DNA from: Liolophura sinensis
Taxonomy: Eukaryota; Mollusca; Polyplacophora; Chitonida; Chitonidae
Direction: 5' to 3'
DNA length: 64,000 bases
NCBI RefSeq assembly: GCF_032854445.1
Contig: NC_088307.1
Span: forward strand, 26,176,046-26,240,045
Part shown: positions 63,101 through 64,000 of the stretch, piece after piece
Layout: each line of letters opens with the position of its first letter
Numbering within the stretch: the stretch's first letter is position 1
Notes under the pieces: generated by a model
What the model saw: only the letters and a program-made list of their open reading frames with translations
The model's database searches: none
Told to the model about the DNA's origin: nothing
Translations under genes and position numbers: made by a program

Positions 63101-63730
63101 TAGTTCACGAAAGCCCCCTAAGTATATATTACGTAGGTGGTTGAATTTCGTGAGTTATATACCTTATAACTGATTCGTTTATTATATATTTGCATATTAT
63201 ATTATTGTGTTCTTTGATAGCATTGTGATACCTTGTGTTCACAGGCTCCGCTGTGCCAGTTCGTGTCCCCAAGCCCTTATATAAGCAGGGAATTCCCCAG
63301 CGCCTAAACTCTCCACGACATTTGCTTTCGAGGCAAGCTAAGTTTGGTGTGAACGGGAAGACTTTCATGCCACAAGTGTCATTTCCGCTAAAACGGATAG
63401 CCACGCCCGTTCCATATGGGCCAGAACGTGAAGTCGCCCTCACAATGTCTGTCCAACTGAAGCCTCCACCTTTCTCAAATGTATCAATCAAGTCAACAAA
63501 TGATACAAGCAAAGTGCAAGATGTGGTTCCCAATGGCTTCGCAAAAGGTTCTGCCAAAACCACTCCAAAGGAGATTGGGACATGTGACAAGCTCATCACT
63601 GCACCCAGTAATCGTATCAACACATTTGGGAATGTATTGCTGGGACAGGAATGCACCTTCTCAATTAGTCGCCCTCTGTCCGAAAACATTGTTCTGCACT
63701 TTGAAGAGCTACGTGTTGACTGTCGAAAAG
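18767..63730 (+). CDS. ADAMTS: secreted ADAMTS metalloprotease with five ShKT domains and a CUB domain (27 exons, 3' end beyond window)
   Basis: The joined exons give 1365 codons with matching phases at all 26 junctions. Domains: signal peptide 1-22; propeptide 23-206 with Cys 132 as likely cysteine switch and furin site RRRRALKR (199-206); reprolysin-type zinc protease 207-~400 with HELGHTMGMTHD (349-360) and Met-turn YIMSS (Met 373); disintegrin-like ~405-497; TSP1-1 508-558; Cys-rich ~559-670; spacer ~671-793; TSP1-2 to TSP1-4 ~794-971; ShKT domains 976-1008, 1026-1058, 1074-1106, 1122-1156 and 1165-1197; linker; CUB from Cys 1317, continuing past the window. Catalytic residues are intact, so an active extracellular protease acting on matrix or cell-surface glycoproteins is expected. 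Family knowledge gives the core order; the ShKT tail is not found in vertebrate ADAMTS proteins that I know. ATG choice: Gly/purine context GAGATGG and a hydrophobic leader. The substrate is unknown. Confidence 0.95.
19119..19198. repeat. (TA)n microsatellite, about 40 units
   Basis: An uninterrupted AT alternation of 80 bp in intron 1. Confidence 0.97.
19936..20000 (-). mobile_element. SINE-A fragment, minus strand
   Basis: It contains aagaatatttcactcaggcg and ccagcattatggtgggaaga, the SINE-A 3' body. Confidence 0.75.
20770..20833 (+). CDS. ADAMTS: ADAMTS exon 2: propeptide start
   Basis: Reads [20 protein letters not shown] with acceptor ccattccag and donor GTAAGT. The ELVHYFG motif is typical of ADAMTS propeptide N-termini. 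It leaves in phase 1. Confidence 0.82.
20985..21215 (+). repeat. dispersed repeat R, copy 1
   Basis: Contains tttacctcaggtagggtttt, attctaactgttcatgtata, gatgttaattgcaatttttt and ctcaaaatgctgtgttgtca, shared in order with 26395, 44985 and 49575. Confidence 0.8.
21658..21700 (-). mobile_element. SINE-A tail fragment
   Basis: tttatttgattggtgtttta and caacgtact, the reverse complement of a SINE-A 3' end. Confidence 0.7.
21782..21990 (+). mobile_element. SINE-A head fragment, diverged
   Basis: ggcccctgtggccgagatat, gcatgccagcgccacgcat and ccaactcatgctgg recall the tRNA-like head. A perfect palindrome ggctctatatagagcc follows near 21949. Confidence 0.55.
23575..23735 (-). mobile_element. SINE-C copy, minus strand, partial
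   Basis: Carries caccatattggtggaagaca and agtagtctttaaggtcatag, shared with 6050-6110 and 25540-25590. Confidence 0.6.
23748..23956 (-). mobile_element. SINE-A copy, minus strand, with poly-T
   Basis: After a run of T, gattggtgatttacgccgta starts the reverse complement of SINE-A through gaggaagccagcatgagctg. The tRNA-like head is mostly missing. Confidence 0.9.
25430..25590 (-). mobile_element. SINE-C copy, minus strand, partial
   Basis: Shares caccatattggggaaagaca and ctacttccataatcatcatc, the layout of the copy at 23575. Confidence 0.55.
26395..26625 (+). repeat. dispersed repeat R, copy 2
   Basis: cacacgtaaccggtgaaaca, gttctaactgttcatacaaa and ttcaaaatgctgtattgtca align in order with copy 1. 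Confidence 0.8.
26633..26735 (+). mobile_element. SINE-A head fragment
   Basis: cgccagcacggcgcaatggc and cgctgcgagttgatgcccaa; the tail is missing. Confidence 0.75.
27297..27572 (+). mobile_element. SINE-A, full length, with exact target-site duplication
   Basis: Flanked by taatgcaaaagtg at 27284-27296 and 27573-27585, identical over 13 bp. The head reads ggcctccgtggctcagtcgg and ttagcgctctagg (A box). The B-box region is gtgacttcaagtccagctc. The tail is seven ATAA units. It is a young insertion in intron 2. Confidence 0.95.
28780..28931 (+). mobile_element. SINE-A, 5'-truncated, with target-site duplication
   Basis: aaacttttata occurs at 28769-28779 and 28932-28942. The element lacks the tRNA head and starts at the gtgggaaggtctgccagcaa body, as expected when reverse transcription stops early. 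Confidence 0.92.
29221..29298. repeat. tandem catacatgtacatacatttc units
   Basis: About four ~20-bp units of catacatgtacatacatttc lie 220 bp before exon 3. Confidence 0.9.
29522..29659 (+). CDS. ADAMTS: ADAMTS exon 3: propeptide
   Basis: Starts [20 protein letters not shown], then an [13 protein letters not shown] strand as in M12B propeptides. Acceptor ttcttgcag, donor GTAAGC, phases 1-1. An 8.7-kb intron precedes it. Confidence 0.88.
29886..30022 (+). CDS. ADAMTS: ADAMTS exon 4: propeptide with cysteine switch
   Basis: Carries [10 protein letters not shown] and [10 protein letters not shown]. The last Cys (132) is at the usual cysteine-switch position. Two sites fit N-glycosylation (NGT, NQS). 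Donor GTAAGT, leaves in phase 0. Confidence 0.88.
30023..31100 (+). other. ADAMTS intron 4
   Basis: 1078 bp, with a SINE-C copy at 30770-31025. A tract at 30355-30400 has a purine/pyrimidine near-palindrome (ttttttcttctgaaagaaga). Confidence 0.6.
30770..31025 (+). mobile_element. SINE-C copy lacking a clear head
   Basis: ccttggtgacagtaagcagc and gtctaatgttcgttgactga match 17730-17780. The tail ends agtgtgacgttaagtatgtt and AAATAAACC. Confidence 0.65.
31101..31239 (+). CDS. ADAMTS: ADAMTS exon 5: propeptide
   Basis: Begins [20 protein letters not shown], matching the G-x-I-x-x-x-x-x-x-y-x-I-x-P-l pattern after the cysteine switch. Acceptor actatttcag, donor GTAATT, leaves in phase 1. Confidence 0.9.
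31541..31704 (+). CDS. ADAMTS: ADAMTS exon 6: furin site and protease start
   Basis: Contains the proprotein convertase site RRRRALKR, directly followed by the catalytic domain [19 protein letters not shown] and YVMTAVNI. Donor GTGAGT, leaves in phase 0. Confidence 0.92.
31705..33837 (+). other. ADAMTS intron 6
   Basis: 2133 bp. It carries a broken transposase (31849-32135). The rest (32200-33837) is AT-rich without a recognised feature. Confidence 0.6.
31849..32135 (+). pseudogene. broken Tc1/mariner-type transposase fragment
   Basis: Pieces in shifting frames follow the order of a Tc1-like N-terminus: [13 protein letters not shown] (helix-turn-helix), [14 protein letters not shown] and, later, IRNRVREI. 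Stops and frameshifts separate them, so no product is possible. Identification rests on motif order from memory of the family. Confidence 0.6.
33838..33921 (+). CDS. ADAMTS: ADAMTS exon 7: protease domain
   Basis: 28 codons, [20 protein letters not shown] then LILLSPDQ, the standard helix and strand after VNI. Phases 0-0; donor GTAAGA. Confidence 0.92.
34086..34195 (+). mobile_element. SINE-A, strongly 5'-truncated, with target-site duplication
   Basis: ttaaagtaacata occurs at 34073-34085 and 34196-34208, an exact 13-bp match. Only the 3' third is present (caccataatgctggccgccg, ttgagtacggcgtgaaacac). Confidence 0.93.
34425..34688 (+). mobile_element. SINE-B, 5'-truncated, with target-site duplication
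   Basis: tgatcataaata at 34413-34424 and 34689-34700 is identical over 12 bp. The body starts in the B-box region (cggtagatccagggtcaatc) and ends with CACT units. Confidence 0.92.
35150..35345. repeat. dispersed repeat Q, copy 1
   Basis: aaatcgccattgcaaaggca and ggaatcaacag are shared in order with 44070-44125. Two copies only are seen; boundaries are uncertain. Confidence 0.55.
35880..36046. repeat. degenerate ~20-bp tandem tract
   Basis: About eight variants of ggccacacgtggggtgtag and gtcacatgtaggtgtaaa. Confidence 0.8.
36588..36712 (+). CDS. ADAMTS: ADAMTS exon 8: protease domain
   Basis: Reads [20 protein letters not shown] and ends ADASALITR, as in other ADAMTS proteases. The acceptor is ttgatttcaag at 36587. 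The nearer CAG at 36566 would break phase. Leaves in phase 2. Confidence 0.88.
37274..37417 (+). CDS. ADAMTS: ADAMTS exon 9: zinc-binding HELGH
   Basis: [20 protein letters not shown] then [14 protein letters not shown] and TIAHELGH. It provides the first two zinc histidines (349, 353) and the catalytic Glu 350. Donor GTGAGT, leaves in phase 2. Confidence 0.95.
37862..37996 (+). CDS. ADAMTS: ADAMTS exon 10: third zinc ligand and Met-turn
   Basis: Completes HELGHTMGMTHD with His 359, then [20 protein letters not shown] with Met-turn Met 373, and WSDCS at the end of the domain. Donor GTAGGT, leaves in phase 2. Confidence 0.94.
37997..38892 (+). other. ADAMTS intron 10
   Basis: 896 bp containing one full SINE-A (38462-38726) and otherwise unique sequence. 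Confidence 0.7.
38462..38726 (+). mobile_element. SINE-A, full length, with target-site duplication
   Basis: tatttcacatttg at 38449-38461 and 38727-38739 is exact over 13 bp. The head reads gggcctccgtggatcagttg. The tail is ATAA/GTAA units. Confidence 0.95.
38893..39052 (+). CDS. ADAMTS: ADAMTS exon 11: disintegrin-like domain, first half
   Basis: Holds [27 protein letters not shown] and [10 protein letters not shown], the ADAMTS disintegrin-like pattern (no RGD). Donor GTAAAT at 39053; the frame stays open into the intron to 39364. Confidence 0.92.
39053..39818 (+). other. ADAMTS intron 11
   Basis: 766 bp. The exon 11 frame stays open to TGA at 39362-39364. Around 39290-39460 there is similarity to 3230-3330 (ataaggaccgaatcacacaa, agagaagcggtcagta). 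Confidence 0.55.
39819..39920 (+). CDS. ADAMTS: ADAMTS exon 12: disintegrin-like domain, second half
   Basis: 34 codons, [20 protein letters not shown] then DGTFCGQGK. Phases 0-0; acceptor ctcttcag, donor GTACGA. Confidence 0.93.
40252..40310 (-). mobile_element. SINE-B tail fragment
   Basis: gcttggggtttaacgtcgta and cttaacaatctgacgacgag, the reverse complement of SINE-B 3' ends. Confidence 0.75.
41069..42724 (+). repeat. repeat complex with two A modules, two B modules and two different hairpins
   Basis: Module A at 41115-41300 and 42481-42690 shares ggtttttagtaagtaacaa, atggcgacaaaagtgggtc and an AATAATAATAAT end. Module B at 41311-41435 and 41825-41940 shares agccggggttcaggccgttt and ttgttgtagttat. 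After the first A the hairpin is aactgc-aaa-gcagtt (41301-41315). After the second it is aggcttccaagct-tat-agcttggaagcct (42691-42719, 13-bp arms). No transposase is visible. Confidence 0.75.
42857..43008 (+). CDS. ADAMTS: ADAMTS exon 13: end of disintegrin-like domain and TSP1-1
   Basis: [11 protein letters not shown] closes the previous domain. [20 protein letters not shown] starts the central thrombospondin type 1 repeat. Acceptor tttgttag, donor GTAAGG, leaves in phase 2. Confidence 0.94.
43009..43802 (+). other. ADAMTS intron 13
   Basis: 794 bp of unique-looking sequence; no repeat or exon supported. Confidence 0.6.
43803..43866 (+). CDS. ADAMTS: ADAMTS exon 14: end of TSP1-1
   Basis: 22 codons, [20 protein letters not shown] then VH. 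Matches the NGGKYCEG pattern. Donor GTAAGT, phase 0. Confidence 0.92.
44040..44125. repeat. dispersed repeat Q, copy 2
   Basis: aaatcgccattgcaaaggta and ggaatgaacaattgactaca match 35265-35310. Confidence 0.55.
44537..44655 (+). mobile_element. SINE-A, 5'-truncated, with target-site duplication
   Basis: tcttgagcatcg at 44525-44536 and 44656-44667 is exact over 12 bp. Only the 3' half is present, with a deletion in the conserved tail (ggaaatattcgtaaaacacc). Confidence 0.93.
44985..45240 (+). repeat. ~85-bp tandem block at the head of repeat R
   Basis: tgatagctggcaaatggtca recurs at 44985, 45066, 45152 and 45229, each followed by cgtaacaggtgaaatacggc and an A-rich run. The last unit runs into repeat R. 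Confidence 0.9.
45229..45420 (+). repeat. dispersed repeat R, copy 3
   Basis: gtcaatttacctcggttagg, attctaactgttcatgtaaa and atgttaattgcaatttgtta in the usual order; its first ~85 bp are tandemly multiplied upstream. Confidence 0.8.
45483..45511. repeat. C-rich tract
   Basis: Runs of 12, 4, 4 and 6 C separated by single A, about 100 bp before exon 15. Confidence 0.9.
45611..45719 (+). CDS. ADAMTS: ADAMTS exon 15: Cys-rich domain start
   Basis: [20 protein letters not shown] then WVPYDKDT. The F-x-x-x-Q-C-A motif and W-x-P-Y are typical. Donor GTCAGG, leaves in phase 1. Confidence 0.92.
45990..46049. repeat. two 30-bp tandem units
   Basis: gacacagagattccctgagg plus cacttgggta, repeated exactly, then a partial third. 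Confidence 0.92.
46264..46559 (+). mobile_element. SINE-A, nearly full length, diverged
   Basis: Likely target duplication gtaacagtcggg (46252-46263) and gtaactgtcggg (46560-46571). It has a worn tRNA head, a full body and an ATAA tail. Confidence 0.85.
46601..46740 (+). CDS. ADAMTS: ADAMTS exon 16: Cys-rich domain
   Basis: [20 protein letters not shown] then [20 protein letters not shown] and KCR. The DGT-x-C strand is conserved. Acceptor gataacag, donor GTGAGG, leaves in phase 0. Confidence 0.92.
46741..48913 (+). other. ADAMTS intron 16
   Basis: 2173 bp with a poly-A/AAAC tract (47200-47250) and a 40-bp minisatellite (48343-48600). No exon is recognised. Confidence 0.65.
48343..48600. 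repeat. 40-bp minisatellite, about six to seven units
   Basis: Starts of the gcattgcacaacatgcgcat unit lie near 48346, 48388, 48431, 48471, 48511, 48552 and 48592, a 40-43-bp period. Units differ by several bases. Confidence 0.88.
48914..49034 (+). CDS. ADAMTS: ADAMTS exon 17: end of Cys-rich, start of spacer
   Basis: [20 protein letters not shown] then [19 protein letters not shown]. The FDKCG.C.G motif marks the Cys-rich/spacer border. Donor GTAAAT, phase 1. Confidence 0.94.
49035..49847 (+). other. ADAMTS intron 17
   Basis: 813 bp. The last ~265 bp are repeat R copy 4, which runs into the splice acceptor of exon 18. Confidence 0.7.
49575..49840 (+). repeat. dispersed repeat R, copy 4, touching the exon 18 acceptor
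   Basis: gcaacgacaatgtgataatt, ttctcagttagggcttgatt and tactcaaaaatgttgtcgtg follow the order of the other copies and stop at the pyrimidine tract before 49848. Confidence 0.75.
49848..49925 (+). CDS. ADAMTS: ADAMTS exon 18: spacer
   Basis: [20 protein letters not shown] then RHTAL, the I-P-x-G-A-T strand of ADAMTS spacers. Acceptor ctttcag. A dispersed repeat ends right against this acceptor. Phases 1-1. Confidence 0.92.
49980..50146 (+). mobile_element. SINE-A, diverged, partial
   Basis: gcagcaacctgcgggtagtc, gtataagtgacatatcctgg and gaacggcgtaaaactctatt. Confidence 0.75.
50946..51281 (-). mobile_element. SINE-B, full length, minus strand, with target-site duplication
   Basis: cctactccgttaga (50932-50945) and cctactcctttaga (51282-51295) differ at one of 14 bases. 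Same layout as the copy at 17239-17583, including the tRNA-like head ending ggccccgatagc. Confidence 0.92.
52162..52316 (+). CDS. ADAMTS: ADAMTS exon 19: spacer
   Basis: [20 protein letters not shown] then [20 protein letters not shown]. The donor GTGCCA is weak, but phase 0 into exon 20 supports it. Confidence 0.85.
52317..53551 (+). other. ADAMTS intron 19
   Basis: 1235 bp; I see no repeat family or exon here. Confidence 0.6.
53552..53696 (+). CDS. ADAMTS: ADAMTS exon 20: end of spacer, start of TSP1-2
   Basis: [20 protein letters not shown] then YHMPLN and a TSP1 start ending QCSKTCGGG. The linker is unusually acidic. Donor GTGAGT, phase 1. Confidence 0.9.
53697..55158 (+). other. ADAMTS intron 20
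   Basis: 1462 bp with MITE copy 4 (53824-54081) and a worn SINE remnant near 54988-55110. A tandem aagccccggtgg phrase lies at 54107-54150. Confidence 0.65.
53824..54081. mobile_element. palindromic MITE, copy 4
   Basis: Begins CACTCCAAAAATGAATTTG and ends ATTTTTTAGTG with TA(A) at each edge. Arms gttaattttaacagaaagtc and gactttctgttaaaattaac are perfect reverse complements. Confidence 0.85.
55159..55288 (+). CDS. ADAMTS: ADAMTS exon 21: TSP1-2
   Basis: [20 protein letters not shown] then [20 protein letters not shown], the second half of a TSP1 repeat. Leaves in phase 2. Confidence 0.9.
55289..56513 (+). other. ADAMTS intron 21
   Basis: 1225 bp containing one full SINE-A on the minus strand (55646-55906). 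Confidence 0.7.
55646..55906 (-). mobile_element. SINE-A, full length, minus strand, with target-site duplication
   Basis: tatttcgttataa at 55633-55645 and 55907-55919 is exact over 13 bp. On the minus strand the head is ggcctccgtggctcagtcgg and ttagcgcgctagcgcagcgt. Confidence 0.95.
56514..56718 (+). CDS. ADAMTS: ADAMTS exon 22: TSP1-3 and start of TSP1-4
   Basis: [20 protein letters not shown] is TSP1-3; VWWSGTWSA begins TSP1-4. Acceptor gatacgtgtag, donor GTGAGT, phase 0. Confidence 0.92.
56719..57630 (+). other. ADAMTS intron 22
   Basis: 912 bp without recognised repeats or exons. Confidence 0.6.
57631..57787 (+). CDS. ADAMTS: ADAMTS exon 23: TSP1-4
   Basis: [20 protein letters not shown] then [10 protein letters not shown] completes the fourth TSP1. 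Acceptor ttttttgtag, donor GTAAGT, phase 1. Confidence 0.92.
57788..58475 (+). other. ADAMTS intron 23
   Basis: 688 bp with one SINE-A (57903-58145). Confidence 0.7.
57903..58145 (+). mobile_element. SINE-A, nearly full length, diverged
   Basis: ggcctccgtggccgaatggt head (A box ggccgaatggttagcgc), atgcggatggttgtgggttt body and an ATAAATAAAT tail. Confidence 0.9.
58476..58598 (+). CDS. ADAMTS: ADAMTS exon 24: ShKT domain 1
   Basis: Cysteines 976, 982, 990, 1001, 1005 and 1008 have the spacing C-x5-C-x7-C-x10-C-x3-C-x2-C of ShKT domains (CMDKKDC ... CPLFCGFC). The exon is phase 1-1, a movable module. Confidence 0.92.
58740..59330. repeat. 168-bp tandem repeat, about 3.5 units
   Basis: atgacaac lies at 58765, 58901, 59069 and 59237. 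Between them recur gtcgcaacacatcgtcattt, gtggaaaactgttagagtt and cgaaatcatatctatttata. The first unit is shorter. Confidence 0.9.
60080..60165. repeat. (CA)n-(TA)n microsatellite
   Basis: About six CA units followed by about 36 TA units. Confidence 0.97.
60768..61205 (+). CDS. ADAMTS: ADAMTS exon 25: ShKT domains 2, 3 and 4
   Basis: 438 nt, phase 1-1, hold three ShKT repeats (1026-1058, 1074-1106, 1122-1156) joined by Ser/Thr/Glu-rich linkers. Domain 4 has one extra residue in each of the first two loops. E-W-S/A-x-x-N-C is shared by all three. Confidence 0.93.
61464..61598 (+). CDS. ADAMTS: ADAMTS exon 26: ShKT domain 5
   Basis: [15 protein letters not shown] then [15 protein letters not shown], the same spacing as the others. 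Phase 1-1; acceptor tctcttcag, donor GTATGT. Confidence 0.92.
61697..61884 (-). mobile_element. SINE-A, minus strand
   Basis: gattggtgttttgcgccgct, aaccgcgcagaaccctgggg and agccggagaggaagccagca. Confidence 0.88.
62151..62354. repeat. 34-bp minisatellite, six units
   Basis: gagtagggctgctggagtat starts at 62151, 62185, 62219, 62253, 62287 and 62321, an exact 34-bp period, ending gggcctaccaggat. Confidence 0.95.
62395..62590 (-). mobile_element. SINE-A, minus strand, first of three in a row
   Basis: T-run, gattgctgttttacgtctta, gccagcattatggttagagg and gagctggactcaaactcaca. Confidence 0.88.
62597..62775 (-). mobile_element. SINE-A, minus strand, second of three
   Basis: tattggtgtttcacaccgta, ggccagcattatgctgggag and cgaactggactcacagtaat. 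It lacks the AT tail and joins the first copy directly. Confidence 0.88.
62814..62860. repeat. 47-bp hairpin element, copy 1
   Basis: Outer arms CACGAAA/TTTCGTG and inner arms CCATCTA/TAGATGG enclose aatagatattacg. Confidence 0.85.
62874..63072 (-). mobile_element. SINE-A, minus strand, third of three
   Basis: tttatttatttgattggtgt, gtagccagcattgtggtggg and gagctggactcagctcacag. Confidence 0.9.
63106..63152. repeat. 47-bp hairpin element, copy 2
   Basis: Same layout as copy 1, CACGAAA ... TTTCGTG around atatattacgtaggtgg, with several substitutions. Confidence 0.85.
63245..63730 (+). CDS. ADAMTS: ADAMTS exon 27: basic linker and start of CUB domain
   Basis: A Pro/Lys/Arg-rich linker (residues 1204-1316) with no known domain. 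Then [20 protein letters not shown] and [20 protein letters not shown], the first half of a CUB domain. Donor GTAGTT at 63731; the gene continues. Confidence 0.88.
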
Positions 63731-64000
63731 GTAGTTTGATATTTCAAAACTTTCTGGTGTAATACAACCACAATAGATCGATAGTAAACGCATACTCTTA
63801 AAGCGCATGCTTCGCTCTCCATGTTCGCTTTACATCACTGCCACCACTAGCAAAATTTGTACGGAAATCTTGATTAAGGCCGAGGTCACAGGGGTCACGG
63901 TGATGAGGCAGGAAGTGATATCAGAAAATACAAAAACTGTCAGTCATTTTGTCTAATTATATTTCATACACAAACATTCTGTTTATCTAAAATGTGTACA
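63731..64000 (+). other. start of ADAMTS intron 27
   Basis: 270 bp after donor GTAGTT; no further exon is visible before the window ends. Confidence 0.7.

Larger units (their letters stand above)
61599..63244 (+). other. ADAMTS intron 26
   Basis: 1646 bp built mainly of SINE-A copies, a 34-bp minisatellite and two related 47-bp hairpins. Confidence 0.75.

Noticed and set aside
63129-63689. 186-codon open frame on the minus strand
   Set aside because: It is antisense to ADAMTS exon 27, shows no domain and is explained by the coding sequence on the other strand. The same applies to 60756-61256 opposite exon 25 and 56579-57091 opposite exon 22.

Overview
The window is intron-rich animal DNA. 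It is crowded with tRNA-derived SINEs, a palindromic MITE family, minisatellites and long (TA)n tracts. The main SINEs (tRNA-like head, a conserved body ending near GTTTTACGCCGTACTCAAG on one strand, ATAAA-type tail) are of a kind I associate with molluscs, probably a bivalve. That assignment is inference from memory, not a search. There are no operons or bacterial features.

Three protein-coding genes can be read by joining exons across canonical splice sites.
(1) Positions 1-5811, + strand: the 3' end of a WD40 gene I recognise as WDR31. Its last three coding exons are 751-904, 2646-2715 and 5380-5464, with a poly(A) signal at 5806. Inside it, the first of these exons has been copied into a decaying array of ten ~160-bp units.
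(2) Positions 7872-9483, - strand: a complete two-exon BTB/POZ protein of 290 residues.
(3) From 18767 to the window end, + strand: a secreted ADAMTS metalloprotease. I traced 27 consecutive exons and 1365 codons; intron phases agree at every junction, and the gene runs off the right edge. Domain order is signal peptide, propeptide with furin site, zinc protease (HELGHTMGMTHD), disintegrin-like, TSP1, Cys-rich, spacer, three TSP1, then five ShKT domains and the start of a CUB domain. The ShKT x5 plus CUB tail on an ADAMTS core is the most notable biology here. The ShKT exons are all phase 1-1 modules, as expected for exon shuffling.

The rest is intergenic or intronic. SINE-A (~270 bp, AAATA-type tail) occurs as full and 5'-truncated copies with target-site duplications. 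SINE-B (~340 bp, CACT-type tail) also has clear duplications. SINE-C is older, and two further tRNA-headed elements occur once each. Four copies of a ~260-bp fold-back element flanked by TA suggest a Tc1/mariner-type MITE, and a broken Tc1/mariner transposase lies in ADAMTS intron 6. Intron 12 holds a repeat whose two related modules end in different hairpins. The three genes show no evident functional link: cilium-associated WD40 protein, BTB adaptor, extracellular protease.
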